Source of the DNA: Cunninghamia lanceolata
Taxonomy: Eukaryota; Streptophyta; Pinopsida; Cupressales; Cupressaceae
Length of the DNA stretch: 64,000 nucleotides
Direction of reading: 5' to 3'
Assembly: GCA_027924645.1 (NCBI GenBank)
Contig: BSBN01000763.1
Location: 2,852,001-2,916,000 of the forward strand
Made by a program: the position numbers and the translations under genes. The notes beneath the pieces were generated by a model that worked only from the letters and a program-made list of their open reading frames with translations, was not told where the DNA came from and did not search any database. Below are positions 23,500-34,059 of this stretch, one piece after another (position 1 is the stretch's first letter; every line of letters starts with the position of its first letter).

Positions 23500-25258
23500 A
23501 TTGTGCCACCACACAATAGTCAGGTGAGTGGGGTAGATTACATGCTAGGCACCATGGGTTATTTTCCACTACATTTGTCCCATTTCTTTTTACGAGGTCA
23601 GGAGTATCTTTCCCATAATTCTACTTTCTGTTATTTTCCAAAGGCCTTCCATCTTTCCAATTGGTGTTATAAGGCATGTCATGTAACCTTGGCCTATCAT
23701 TTTTATAATAATTACTCTGTTTTGCTTGATTATTGTTTGGAGATGGTATAATCTTTGGGTTTTCTCTTTTCCCAAACTTCCCAGTTGCTCTCCTATTGTT
23801 TTCAATACTGATGGCTGCCTTCTAAGCTTCGGCCAATGTCATAGGAGCTTTGTTTTTGAGCTCATATCTAGTCTTAGGATCAAAAGCATTTAAGTGCAAA
23901 ACCAAGGCCATATGATCTTGAGGCTTCAATTCTAATGGGATCTTATGATATATCTTTGAAAACCTCTAGTTGAAATCAACCACGGATTCATTGTAATTCT
24001 TCTAAATACTTTTCAATTCATGGACAATAGAATTTGGATCAAACTGGCTCCCATACTATTCTTTAAATTCGTCCTTGAAATCTTCATAAGAACAAATTGA
24101 TGCGTCAAGCAGATTCTTGCACCAATCCCTAGCATCTTCAATGAGAGAGCATGAATAATTTCATCAGAACATCTTCATATTGTACTTCAAAATTATCCAT
24201 GACTATTTCAAAACTTCTAATATTCTCTTCTACAGAGATGGCATTGTTTCCAGCAAATTTTGGGAGAGCACTCCTTAGATCGTTATCAATAGGATCAGGA
24301 CATACTTGATATCCAGACAAGTCCAATTATCTGTATCTATTGATGTTAAGGGGCCCTTGTAGTCATTGATTTGGTTGGTACTGATTATGAGGTTGTTGGA
24401 TTGGTTGGTATTGGTTATGAGGAGGATGATGTTGTGCATTTAGATGTGCTTCACATTTTGATGTTGAGGTATAACATATCATTGGCTAGGGGATGGGTAT
24501 GGATTAACTATATGTGGAGAAGTGTTATGGGTGATGGGTAGTCTTGAATTTCTTGGAGGAATATTCTGTTGGACATAGCTTCCGGGTGGTGGTTGTGGAT
24601 TGGATGAGCTACATGTATTCCGGTGTAAATTCTATTGTACATTCCTTGGAAATAACCCTCCTTGTTTGTGGGGAGGTACATATTTTTGGTTAGCTTCTTT
24701 AGTTCTATCTTTTATCTGTTGTATCTCCTATTTCAACTGACTCTCAGCTTCCCTTAGCTTAACAAGTTCAAGTTCCTCCTACAATCTAAGCAAATTTTGT
24801 TGCATCTCATCCTTATTCCTCATATCTGTTGGCGAGGTGTTATTCATTTGTATAGAAGTTCCTTGATTTATGAGTTCCTATTGAACTCCTTCACCTTCTT
24901 GTAATGACATCGTGTAGTCATATTCTGCCTATTTTTGGTCTATTTCCCTCATGATCTGTTCCTCATATTCAAGTTGTTCCTAGGGGTCAGGCCTATATTG
25001 GTCTAAAACATCATCAGATAATCCATGGTTATGGGATAAGAACTCATTTGATTCGTGTAGAGGAGTAAAACTATTATGAGTTATAACCGGTTGTTCTGAA
25101 ATATTCTCCTAGGTATTTTGATTATGGTTCTGTTGAGATTGGTTTGATAACCCAGTTTTCTTTGAAGGATCTCTTAAGGGTGGGGATGATTGCAGTTTTC
25201 TACCATCAGTTTTAGATCTCCTACCTCCATGTTAAGAGATTATCACACTCCAAGACAT
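23500..25258 (-). pseudogene. Nested gypsy gag
   Basis: The frame opens with ATG at 25258 (MSWSVIIS), 143 bases inside the primer site, and can be followed to ~23500 with many TAG/TAA stops. The N-terminal third is Gln/Asn/Pro-rich with a Leu/Glu coiled-coil stretch (EELELVKLREAESQLK) and many NQ-rich motifs. The retrotransposon gag core follows from 24326: SGYQVCPDPIDND, PKFAGNNAISVEENIRSFE, EDARDWCKNLLDASICSYED, FKIYHKI-like and PLELKPQDHMALVLHLNAFD. A CLACNLPHSPDYC zinc knuckle lies near 23514-23550. Further gag tail with stops continues to the protease. Confidence 0.82.
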
Positions 25259-25400
25259 AAAATGATTGGTATTCTGGATAGAGTCACCACCTCACTTAAG
25301 AGGATTGATTATTTCTGGGTTCTTCTTGACTAGCAGAGTTATGCCTTTTAACTTTTTGACTCTAACGATATGGTCTCGTACTAGGTTTCCTTGTGTGTTT

Positions 25401-25419
25401 GTCCCCAGCAGAGGTACCA
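25401..25419 (-). other. Nested gypsy primer-binding site (Asp-tRNA like)
   Basis: The minus strand reads TGGTACCTCTGCTGGGGAC, three bases after the LTR end. It resembles the Asp-tRNA complementary site TGGCGCCGTTGCCGGGGA used by Tat and Athila elements. Several of the differences are CG-to-TA transitions. This fixes the minus-strand orientation and the clade guess. Confidence 0.65.
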
Positions 25420-25422
25420 ATC

Positions 25423-28400
25423 TATTAGGTCTCAAAAACATGGGTTTTTAGACCACAAGAGGGTGTTAGTCTCTTGATACATTTTTGGCCCACAAAGCAG
25501 GGCTTATGCAATTGAAACCCCCTACTCTTTAGGCTCTGCCAAGCCTAGGCAGGTGTACTTGAATGATAAGGCAGATTTGAAAGTCTAAATGGAATCTAAT
25601 TTGGGCAATCTACTCACTATGGCACATCGGTGTGAGGTAGATGTAGAGATTACTAACTAATTCCTAATGGCAGTGCTTGAACTATCAAGAGTGTGGATTG
25701 GATTTGTAAAAAAATGTCCCAAAGTTGATCAGTGCCTAATCTATTGGGTGAATGGAGTCAAGAGGTGAATGATGATTTTGGAGATAGGCTTATGTAATAT
25801 GGGTAGATTTACTTTTTATCTTAACTCAGATAGTTGGGCACTTTTAAATGTCTGCACCTTATGCAAACATGCAAGTATATCAGTTATTTGGAATCTTCTT
25901 AATGATCCTAGTGATATCCCCATATGTTACTATGAAATTGCGAAAGGGTTTAATTCAGATGTGAAGGGAAACCAATTAAGAAAACATATTCAAAAGGATT
26001 TTAATCCAAACAGGAACCTATCAAACTTGTTTTTCTTAAAAGGAATTTTAATTATTCTACACACAAAAACCAGTCACAATATCACACAACTACAACAAAT
26101 GTGTATTGACAAATTAAATGTATTCTCACATACTCAATTTGAATAACATAAACAACCATTATAGAGAGAGCCAAATAACATATGAGTGTATGAATTCATG
26201 CAACTGTTGAACACTTGAAATTAAATCAATAATTATGCATAACTTTCTCCATTATATTTATCTTTGAATACTATGGATTATAACAATAGTTTTTTATATG
26301 AGATTGATGGGCGAAATGGGTGCAATCTATCTTCTTACTAATGCCTCACCTAAATGAAAATGATCTTGATTCTTTAGGTCTTGGTCTCTCTTACATATAT
26401 ATGAGAGGCAACAAGCTACATACCTGTTATAAAAGTCATGTCATTCGATAACTAAACATAACTGAAAACAAAATACTGCATTAAATGAATACAACAACCC
26501 GTTAATATCAAGTAGGAGCTCGTAACCACCTAAGATCCATTCAAAACTTCTTCTTTATGATAGGGCACCCATTATGCTACCAGCTGATTCTCTTCATTCC
26601 GATGGTTGTCCTACTGCATAATTTTGGTTGATAAACAAATTGATTGCAGAAAGGTGATGGATGTATTCCTATTCAGCATAAGTGTCCACGTTGGCAATTA
26701 CCTCTATCATATCATATTCTATATACATTATCTTTTCTAACTGCTTATGAGCATTTTGTAAAACTATATCCTTCTTATTAATCTCTTGTAATGCAACAGT
26801 CAGAAGCACAACAAGCTCTTCCTTCCAATCATCATACTCTCAGGGATTCCCAGTGTCATCATGAAGTGTCAGAGTTAAGTCAAAGCATTCGAGTTCTTCT
26901 TTAAGCCTATCATGATATCTATTATGTGATTCTACTAACTTGTTATATGTCTACAATATTTGTCCTTTAAAGGCTTCCTTGCCTAGGAGATCCTCTTTCT
27001 TTTCAACCATTCTCCCCAATTATGATTCACTTTTTTTCTTGGGTCATTTTCCTTTGGTCTCAGAAATCTTTGTATTTCTGGGGATCAGTTATGATCATAC
27101 GGATATCCCAGTAACTTCATCAATGGTTTTACAAAAAACTCTTCAAAATAAAGATAATGAGACCTGCCAAATAGGCTATCCCACAATGAGGTCCACATTT
27201 GTACAGGTTTGAAATCTCCATTTTCAAATGTATCTCTTATCCTTAATTCTTCACTCTAGATTCCTCTACCATGTCCTTCGTACAAAAGCAAATGCATTAG
27301 CAGAGAATAGTGTTTGAATTTAATATATTCAGTATTATTTTTAATCTTTTCAAGCCCTTGATTTAGGGCATTATCCAAATAACTAGCATAATCAAATGGT
27401 CTGGCATCCTTGCTTTGTATGTCTGCATCTAAGAACATTAGGGAAATAGACATGAGAGGTGGAACCTCTACCCCTAAAACCTAACCAGCTAAATAATAAG
27501 TGTATCAAAAATATTCCTCAAACAAATCCTCATCAAAAGGAGGGTTTTCACTGTCAGAAAATCTCTTATGTTGGCCCTCTTCATCTCTGGGCCTATGCAT
27601 GGCTAATTTCATCATTTGTAGTTGGTATCCCTATGATAGTACTCTGTCAAGAGGTCTCTAACTATGAATTGCAAGTCTAGGGAACACTCTAACTAAAACA
27701 CATTAGAAATTAAATCCTTAGAAATAACAAGCAGATTAGCCCCACTGTGTGTTTGAATAGTTCTCTTCTTGGGGTTGTATTTGCTGGCAAGGGCTCTAAG
27801 TAGTTCTACATTAATGAACACATTAGGCACCACGACTCACCCCAAGTTCAATCTCCATAGGTTACAGACTGGAGAAAACCTAAATTGTTTTCTATAATGG
27901 TACATGAAGAGCTCATACCTGCGTTGTGGTGTCCAAATATCTCCTAGACCTTTATGTTTGTCTAATAATTGATCCATTGAGGGATTCATTGGAGCACTCC
28001 TTTTGGGTCTCAACCCTAACTCGGGGTACTGATCTATCAGGTCTTGATTTAGGGGTCTCTTTTTAGTTTTTAGTTTTTTAGCTTTGGACCTTTCTGTACT
28101 CTCCTCCATTGTTTGAATTCTTAAGCCTTTGTAAAAAATATAGTTTCTCAGCTCGTATTGATGTACTTGAGTCTCATCTCTATTAGTTTTTCTACTACGT
28201 AAGAAGTCTAATCCTTTTCTGCTTCTGCCCTTAGCGAATATCTTTTAGATTTTGCAACAACTAGTTAATCAATTTGTGGTGTAACTTACTTCACTTTTGG
28301 TTCATAAATACACCACCCGTTTCAATCTTGTCATTGGAGGTGAACATTTATTTTAAATATCCCGATGATGCCTCAAGATATCACATTAATCGGTAATAAT

Positions 28401-28940
28401 CATTATTTCCATATTGGCGAGATCGTGGTTCTTCTTCCACTGATGAACAACTTTCCTTAGGTCTATCGGTGGGACACTAGATATCGTCATCCCGATGCAC
28501 CTTAATTCCATCGATATATGTTATGCATTTGATAATTTATGGTTATATCAGGCCATTAGCAAAATACAAACATTTATCCCAGCGATGCCCATGTGTTTCA
28601 ATGATGCGCTTGCTCTTGTCAACTCTATCAATCCATCGGGGAGGATGATGTATGAGTTAGCACGATAGGGTATTGTTAGACCAATATTATGTTGTGAGCT
28701 CTTTTCATCGGGCTATCGGTGGGGCTATGATGGGGGTTCCACCGATGAGGCATTGTTAGGTCAATGATGCTAATTTAAGAATGGAATCTTAGATTCATGT
28801 AGGTTACAATATGGATCTTGTCACACAAATTTTGACAATTTGTATTGATCATAAAATCAAAGTGTGGCAAATTTCTATGGTATGTGGAGGATAAGTGGGT
28901 GGTGGCTAGTGAAAAATGTGAGTTTTTTCTAGTCCTAACA
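25423..28940 (-). repeat. 5' LTR of nested gypsy (right copy)
   Basis: 3518 bases, starting TATTAGGTCTC and ending GTCCTAACA on the plus strand. It aligns end to end with 15034-18553. It adjoins the primer site on its left and the copia RT remainder on its right. Confidence 0.9.
26594..28109 (-). pseudogene. LTR-embedded reading frame, right LTR copy
   Basis: This is the better preserved copy of the LTR coding region. ATG is at 28109 and the open part 28109-27837 covers MEESTERSKAKKLKTKKRP, DQLLDKHKGLGDIWTPQRRY and MYHYRKQFRFSPVCNLWRL. There a TGA replaces the AGA present in the left copy. A second open part (27453-27256) reads MSISLMFLDADIQSKDARPF and DYASYLDNALNQGLEKIKNN. The 3' part lines up with the left-copy 138-codon block, again ending AVGQPSE-stop at 26594. 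The stops after EEYF and LAG are shared by both LTRs, as is the frame change near 27700. The parent element therefore probably already had a damaged frame. The product is unknown. Confidence 0.6.
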
Positions 28941-28945
28941 AATTA

Positions 28946-29682
28946 CTCCTATGACAACTAGATGCAAGTTGAATAAAGATGATGATTCCCCTAAGGTAGA
29001 TCAGAAAAGGTATAGATCAATTATTGGAGGACTACTTTATCTGACTCATACTAGACGTGATATTATGAATTTAGTTGGCCTTGTTGCTAGATTTCAAGCT
29101 GATCCTAGAGAAACTCATGTTGTAGTAGTCAGAAGAATCTTTAGATATATGAAGGGAACATCTGATTATGGCTTATGGTATCCTAAAGGTGATGATTTCA
29201 CTCTTCATGCCTATACAAATGTTGATTGGGCATGAGATGTGGATGATAGAAAGAGTACTAGTGGAGGTGTATTTTTCTTGGGAAAGAGATTGGTTTCTTC
29301 GTTGAGAAAAAAGTAGGAGGCAATATCTCTATCTACTGCAGAGGCACAGTACATAGCAGTAACAAGTAATTGTACTCAAGTTTTGTGGATGAAGCAAATG
29401 TTGAAGGATATCAAAGTTGTGTTTGAAGAACCTGTTACAATCTTCTGTGATAATTCAATTGCAATAAACATTTCAAAGAATCTACTGTTGCATTCAAAGA
29501 CAAAGCACATATCCATCAAGTTTCAATTTTTGAGAGAGAAGGTAAATGAGAATGAAGTTAGATTGGATTTTATTTCATCAAAATATCAGATTGTAGATAT
29601 CTTCACTAAGCCTCTATCTAAGGATACTTTTGAGTATCTCAGAGTGATACTAGGGGTTATTAACCCTCTTGTTCAGAACTAA
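28946..29682 (+). pseudogene. Copia B RT end and RNase H
   Basis: The frame resumes directly after the insertion with TPMTTRCKLNKDDDSPKVDQ and YRSIIGGLLYLTHTRRDIM. RNase H motifs follow: LHAYTNVDWA (usual Y.DADWAG, with Asp to Val/Asn changes), RKSTSGGVFFLGKRLVSSLR, STAEAQYIAVTSNCTQVLWM (the STAEAEY block with E), FCDNSIAINISKNLLLHSKT (intact catalytic Asp) and KTKHISIKFQFLREKV. It ends at TAA 29682. Two stops (29234, 29315) break it. RNase H would degrade the RNA of the RNA-DNA hybrid. Confidence 0.9.
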
Positions 29683-29846
29683 GGTGCACTAATGTGTATC
29701 AGTTTAGTGGAATTCACTGTCATATCTTGTGATCCAGATTGGTGTTTAGGGGATGCTTTTCAAGGGGAGTAGTCAATATGATTCTAGATTAAGAAACAAA
29801 AAGAGGAAGAGATGATTGCAAATATGTGCCCTTTGCCATTGATGTC

Positions 29847-30016
29847 AAAGGGGGAGAGAAGTTATGTGAAAAACTTGGAAGTAAGCAGTGATGGTGAAAG
29901 GGGGAGTAGTAAAGAAAATGGCTGCAGGTGTGATAAGAGAAAGGGGGAGAAGTTCTTGTCTTGATGGTTGAAACAATTTTTCACATCATAAGTTGCCGTC
30001 AATGACAAAGGGGGAG
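29847..30016 (+). other. Cluster of four polypurine tracts of copia B
   Basis: AAAGGGGGAG-type tracts occur at 29847-29857, 29897-29906, 29940-29950 and 30007-30016. The last one, two bases before the LTR (TGTTACAAATATG), is the expected plus-strand primer. Just upstream, 29818-29850 resembles the LTR start itself (GCAAATATGTGCC..CATTGATGTCAA). Confidence 0.75.
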
Positions 30017-30018
30017 AT

Positions 30019-30410
30019 TGTTACAAATATGTGCCTAATCGGTGTTGTCATTGATGTCAACATATCCTTGTTGTCATTAGTGTCAACTGTATCTCATTCT
30101 AGAAGACTTGTATGTTGAGGATATTGAGAAAATTAGCCTCTCTAGAAGAAACAAGTGAGTTACATATCTCTCTGTAAGAGAGAGTGAAGACAATATAGTT
30201 CAGTGAAGTAGATTTCTCTACATTTCCAGTGAGATGAAGATTAGAGTCTGCAGACCAAAGGGTGTTGTAAAGGATTGTCTGAAGTTGTTCTAGTTAAGAT
30301 TTTAGGGATCCACATGAAGAATTTGTGAATTTATGGCCGTCTGAGTAGAACCGAGTTTTGTAGTTGTTTAGAGGTGATAGAAAATTGGTCCGAAGTGATC
30401 CATAATGGGG
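30019..30410 (+). repeat. 3' LTR of copia B, truncated
   Basis: It begins TGTTACAAATATGTGCCTAA and follows the 5' LTR for about 390 bases, then similarity stops at about 30405 (AATGGGG). About 1.06 kb of LTR is missing. The junction sequence is unrelated DNA. Confidence 0.88.
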
Positions 30411-31222
30411 TAAGTGCACAAAGATAAGGGACCAAAATGGGGTCTTAAGTTGCCACCTTTTTTTAAAAATTAGGAAACATTGATGTTGGATGAGAAATTA
30501 AAGATAGCTACACTCAAAATTTGAAGATGGAACAAAAACAAGAGTTGTAGTGCTCTGAATCTAGTTTCTAAACTACTATTTTTTTCCAAAAATGGTTGAG
30601 ATTAAGGGGTTCAAAAAGGAGGAGCACACAAATTGGTCCTGTTTTTCTCAAAAAAACATAACATAGCGTCTAGTGTGCTTCCCCTAAAATGTTAATTTTT
30701 TTTTAGTATTTCAATAATCGCTCCAAGGAGAAATTAGGTAACACCATGTAGTTTATCCCTAATTTTTCTGATAATTTTTTAATGAATAATTGATTTTTTA
30801 GAAAGTTTTAAAGTGGACACATCCTGAAAAATAGAAATTTGAGTGTGCTCCCCCCTAAAATGTTGGAAAACTAATCAAAAATATATATTTTTTGAATTCA
30901 TGTAGAATGGAGTCTAGTTTCTAAAAATATAACTTATTTCAATTTTCAATGAACGATTAAAAAAAAGTCAAAAATACTAGACACTGGTTTTTGACAAAAT
31001 TTGGACACACTTACAAAAGAAATTCAAGATGAAACACTAAACGTACTCAAAATGTGAAAAAATTTATATGGTTAGATAGCTAATAGAGAGCTTAATATCA
31101 TGGTGGTATTTTTTTTGAGTTTTCATTGAAAAAAGTGCCATCTTGATGGGGAGCACACTCCAAATTATCTCCAAATTTTGCTAAAAACTGATAAAAACAC
31201 ATCAAACAAAGCTAAGCATAAC
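30411..31222. other. No gene seen
   Basis: A/T-rich, stop-dense sequence. The motif GTGTGCTYCCCCTAAAATGTT appears twice (about 30673 and 30842), and a related GGAGCACACTCCAAA occurs near 31150. These suggest a diverged internal duplication. No reading frame is supported. Confidence 0.45.
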
Positions 31223-31412
31223 TGGCAATACACATGCCAATTGCATTTGCTTGAAAGTTTCTAAAGCCTTTTCAACAAATCCATTTTTCACATATCTTGC
31301 AATCATTGCATTCCATTATAGAACATCTCTTTGAGGTGTTACGTCATACAATTGACATGCCTTATCTATAGTTCCACATTTTACATACATGTCTACAAGG
31401 GCAGCTGCAATT
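31223..31412 (-). pseudogene. Isolated PPR triplet fragment
   Basis: The minus strand reads IAAALVDMYVKCGTIDKACQ, then a SWNAMI-like WNAMIARYVKNGFVEKAL and ETFKQMQLACVLP. This is about 63 codons of a plant pentatricopeptide repeat, with one TAA at the Ser/Trp position (PQRDVL-stop-WNAMI). It resembles the modules of the array at 59293-61872 but is separate and inverted. PPR proteins bind organelle RNA; this short piece has no start, end or neighbours and is a dispersed remnant. Confidence 0.78.
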
Positions 31413-31930
31413 CCTATCATCTCTCTCACTCTATTTCTCTCCCCTCTCTACGTCCTACCCTTTCTCTAAGTCTATGCTTCCCTCCCCTCTCTACCTCCCA
31501 CCTTCTGTCTCACTCTCTTCTTCCCTCCCCTATCTACCTTCTACCCTCTCTCTCACTCTCTACTTCCCTCCCCTATCTACCTTCTACCCTCTCTCTCACT
31601 CTCTACTTCCCTCCCCTATCTACCTCCTACCATCTTTCCAACTCTTTGCTTCGCTCGCCTCTCTACCTCCTACCTTCTCTCTCACTCTCTTCTCCCCCCT
31701 CCCTCTCTACCTCTTACCCTCTCTCTCACTTTCTACTTCCCTCCCCTCTCTACCTCCTACCCTCTCTCTTAGTCTCTGCTTCCCTCCCCTGTCTACCTCC
31801 TACCCTCTCTCTCTTCTTCCTTCCCCTGTCTACCTCCTATGGTCCTCTCCCACTCTCTACTTCCCTCATGTCTCTACCTCCTATCCTCTCTCTCACTCTC
31901 TACTTCCCTCACCTCTCTACATCTCCTCAT
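31413..31930 (+). repeat. 43-bp CT-rich minisatellite
   Basis: About eleven to twelve units of the type TACTTCCCTCCCCTMTCTAC..CTCTCTCACTCTC recur with a 43-base period (for example 31561 and 31604), with some shortened units. The two long overlapping open frames here (31331-32185 and 31474-32133) exist only because the repeat lacks stop codons. They are Leu/Pro/Ser repeats and not genes. Confidence 0.85.
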
Positions 31931-32160
31931 TCTTCCCATCCAATGAAATTTCATCAATTATCTTGTTTCCATTTCATCATCCCAATTTATATCCTCATCC
32001 ATATTTACATGTCCTATTTTTCTTGTTGTCATGTTCTTTGTCGACAAGGGAGAGTGAGAGGGAGGAAAAGGGAGAGAGGATGGAGATGGAGGAGAGAGAA
32101 AGGGGAGACATACCTGGTGAGAGAGAGTTCTAGTTTTGGAGAGGGAGAGAGGGTGGGTCA

Positions 32161-33340
32161 GGTTAATGAGTTTAGGGTTACTTAAGTTTAGGGTTTAGGG
32201 GAATTATTTAGGGTTTAGGGGTTTAGGGCTGCTCAAGTTTATGGTTTATGGTCTAAGGGTTAGGATTTAGGGGCATTATTTAGGGTTTAGGGGTTTTGGG
32301 AGAGAGAGAGAGAGAGGTTTAGAGTTACTCAAGTTTAGGGTCATTATTTAGGGTTTATGAGCTTAGGGTTGCTTAGACCTTTAGGGGCATTATTTATGGT
32401 TTATGAGTTTAAGGTTACTCAAGTTTAGGGTTTAGGGTTTAGGGGAATTATTTAGGGTTTAGGGGTTTATGGTTGCTCAAGTTTATGGTTTAGGGTTTAG
32501 GGGTTAGGGTTTAGAGAGAGAGAGAGTGAGGGGATCGATAGATATTGGGAGAGATAGGGAGATAGAGGTTTAGAGTTGCTTCAAGGGTTTATGGTTTATA
32601 GGTTTGGGGTTTAGGGTTGCTCAGTTTTAGGGTTTAGGGGTTAGGGTTTAGGGTTTAGGGCATTATTTAGGGTAACTTAAGGTTTATGTTTTAGGGGTTA
32701 GGGGTTAAGGTTTAGAGGTTTAGGTTAGGGTTTAGAGAGAGAGGACCAATAGGGAGATATAGAGGAGATCGAGGGGAGACATAGGGAGATAGAGGGTGAG
32801 GGACATGGCCAGAGACAGGAAGATAGATTGAGAGGTAGAGGGATGATAGAGACAAAGACATAGGGTTTAGGGTTTATCAGATTTAGGGTTTAGCCCAGTT
32901 AGGAGTTTAGAGAGGCATAGATATGGAGATAGAGGGTGAGGGACATGGCCAAAGACATAGCCAGAGAGATTGAGAAGTAGAGAGATGATAGAGACAAGGA
33001 GATATGGTTTAGGGTTGATCGGATTTAGGGTTGATTGGGTTTAGGGTTTAGCCTAGTTAGGAGTTTAGAGAGGGAGAGATATGGAGATAGAGGGTGAGGG
33101 ACATGGCCAAAGACATAGCCAGGGAGATTGAGAGGTAGAGAGATGATAGAGACAAGGAGATAGGGGTTTAGGGTTGATTGGGTTTAGAGTTTAGGGGTTA
33201 GGAGTTTAGAGAGGGAGAGTTAGGGAGATAGAGGGTGATGGACATGGCCAGAGACATAGGCAGAGAGATTGAGAGGTAGAGAGATGATAGAGACAAGGAG
33301 ATAAGGGTTTAGGGTTGATTAGGTTTAGGGTTGATCAGGT
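32161..33340 (+). repeat. Degenerate telomere-like TTTAGGG repeats, first block
   Basis: GTTTAGGG and TTTAGGGG variants are scattered densely, for example around 32180-32310, 32400-32520 and 32600-32700. GA-rich segments and ATTATTTAGGG spacers interrupt them. Perfect runs are short (two to three units), so this is an old interstitial telomeric-type repeat, not a chromosome end. Confidence 0.85.
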
Positions 33341-33370
33341 TTAAGGTTTATGGTTGGTATATATGATGTA
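32792..33370 (+). repeat. Tandem ~140-158 bp units inside the telomere-like block
   Basis: GAGGGTGAGGGACATGGCC starts at 32792, 32932, 33090 and (as GAGGGTGATGGACATGG) 33231. Each is followed by AGAGACATAGCCAGAGAGAT-like, TGAGAGGTAGAGAGATGATA and GAGACAAGGAGATA-type segments, then TTTAGGGTTGAT copies. The unit lengths are 140, 158 and 141. Confidence 0.8.
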
Positions 33371-34010
33371 TAGAATGGTGTAAATGACTAACAAATTGGC
33401 GCTTATGATGTTTTGATGGCTCCTGTGGCTGGTAGAGGGTAGAATGACACCTGTGACTGGCTAAGTGTAGAATGATGTTTGTGATTGATAGGTAGGTGTT
33501 ACTAAGGAGCATATTGGCACATACGATATACAAAATGGTGCAAATGACTAACAGATTGGCACTATGATCTTCTAATGGCTCCTAGTGAGGTATTTGTTTG
33601 ATTTTGATTATTTTTGGGATCATTTGAGATGGAGCTTAGATTGATTTGGGAAGGAATTGGGATGAAATGGATTTATTTAGGGATGATGAGAGGTGAAAAG
33701 GACTAGATTAGGAATGATTTGGGAATGATTAGAATGGTTTTAGGGATGGTTTGAAGTGGTTTAGTGCTAATTAGGGAATGATTAGAATGATTTAGGAATA
33801 GTTTAGGGATGGTATTTGAGATGAAATCTAGGTTGATTTGAAAATGATTAGGGATGAAGTTAAATTGATTTGGATGTCATTTAGGATGGTGAAGTGGTTT
33901 AGGGCTGATTAGAAGTGGTTTAGGGATGATTAGAGATGAAATTGAATGAATTAGGGATGATTTGGGATTGATTAGGAATGAACTTGGTTGGAATGAAAGC
34001 TTAATGTTTT
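33350..34010 (+). repeat. Short direct repeats beside the telomere-like block
   Basis: A ~170-base spaced pair (AATGGTGYAAATGACTAACA) starts near 33374 and 33535. It is followed to 34010 by about thirty degenerate copies of a GATTTGGGATGATTAGG-like motif, 11-13 bases each. No coding potential is seen. Confidence 0.6.
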
Positions 34011-34059
34011 CATGAACTTTCACATTATAGATATTGGAAGAGATAGGGAGATAGAGGTT

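Larger units (their letters stand above)
15034..28940 (-). mobile_element. Ty3/gypsy element with LTR-embedded ORF and extra RNase H (Tat-like)
   Basis: This is a 13.9 kb minus-strand element nested in copia B. Two ~3.52 kb LTRs flank ~6.9 kb of internal sequence. Reading on the minus strand the order is LTR, primer site, gag, protease, archaeal/plant-type RNase H, RT, degenerate RNase H, integrase, LTR. No chromodomain is seen. Pol order with integrase last is Ty3/gypsy. The Asp-tRNA-like primer site and the second RNase H point to the Tat/Athila side of the family. The LTRs look about 93-95% alike by eye, so the insertion is old but younger than copia B, which it splits. Confidence 0.9.
10125..30410 (+). 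mobile_element. Ty1/copia element B, interrupted by a nested gypsy element
   Basis: This is a nearly full-length copia element. It has a 5' LTR at 10125-11573, a primer site, gag, protease, integrase and RT up to 15033. RT/RNase H resumes at 28946, followed by a polypurine cluster and a truncated 3' LTR (30019-30410). The order gag-protease-integrase-RT-RNase H is diagnostic of copia. The 13.9 kb between 15034 and 28940 is a separate minus-strand gypsy insertion. Only two one-base frameshifts (near 13422 and 14611) and about twenty premature stops disable the host frame. No target duplication can be tested because the 3' end is lost. Confidence 0.9.

Noticed and set aside
31331..32185. 284-codon and 219-codon open frames rich in Leu, Ser and Pro
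   Set aside because: They overlap in two frames over a 43-bp CT-rich minisatellite that happens to lack stop codons, and both are simple repeats of the unit.
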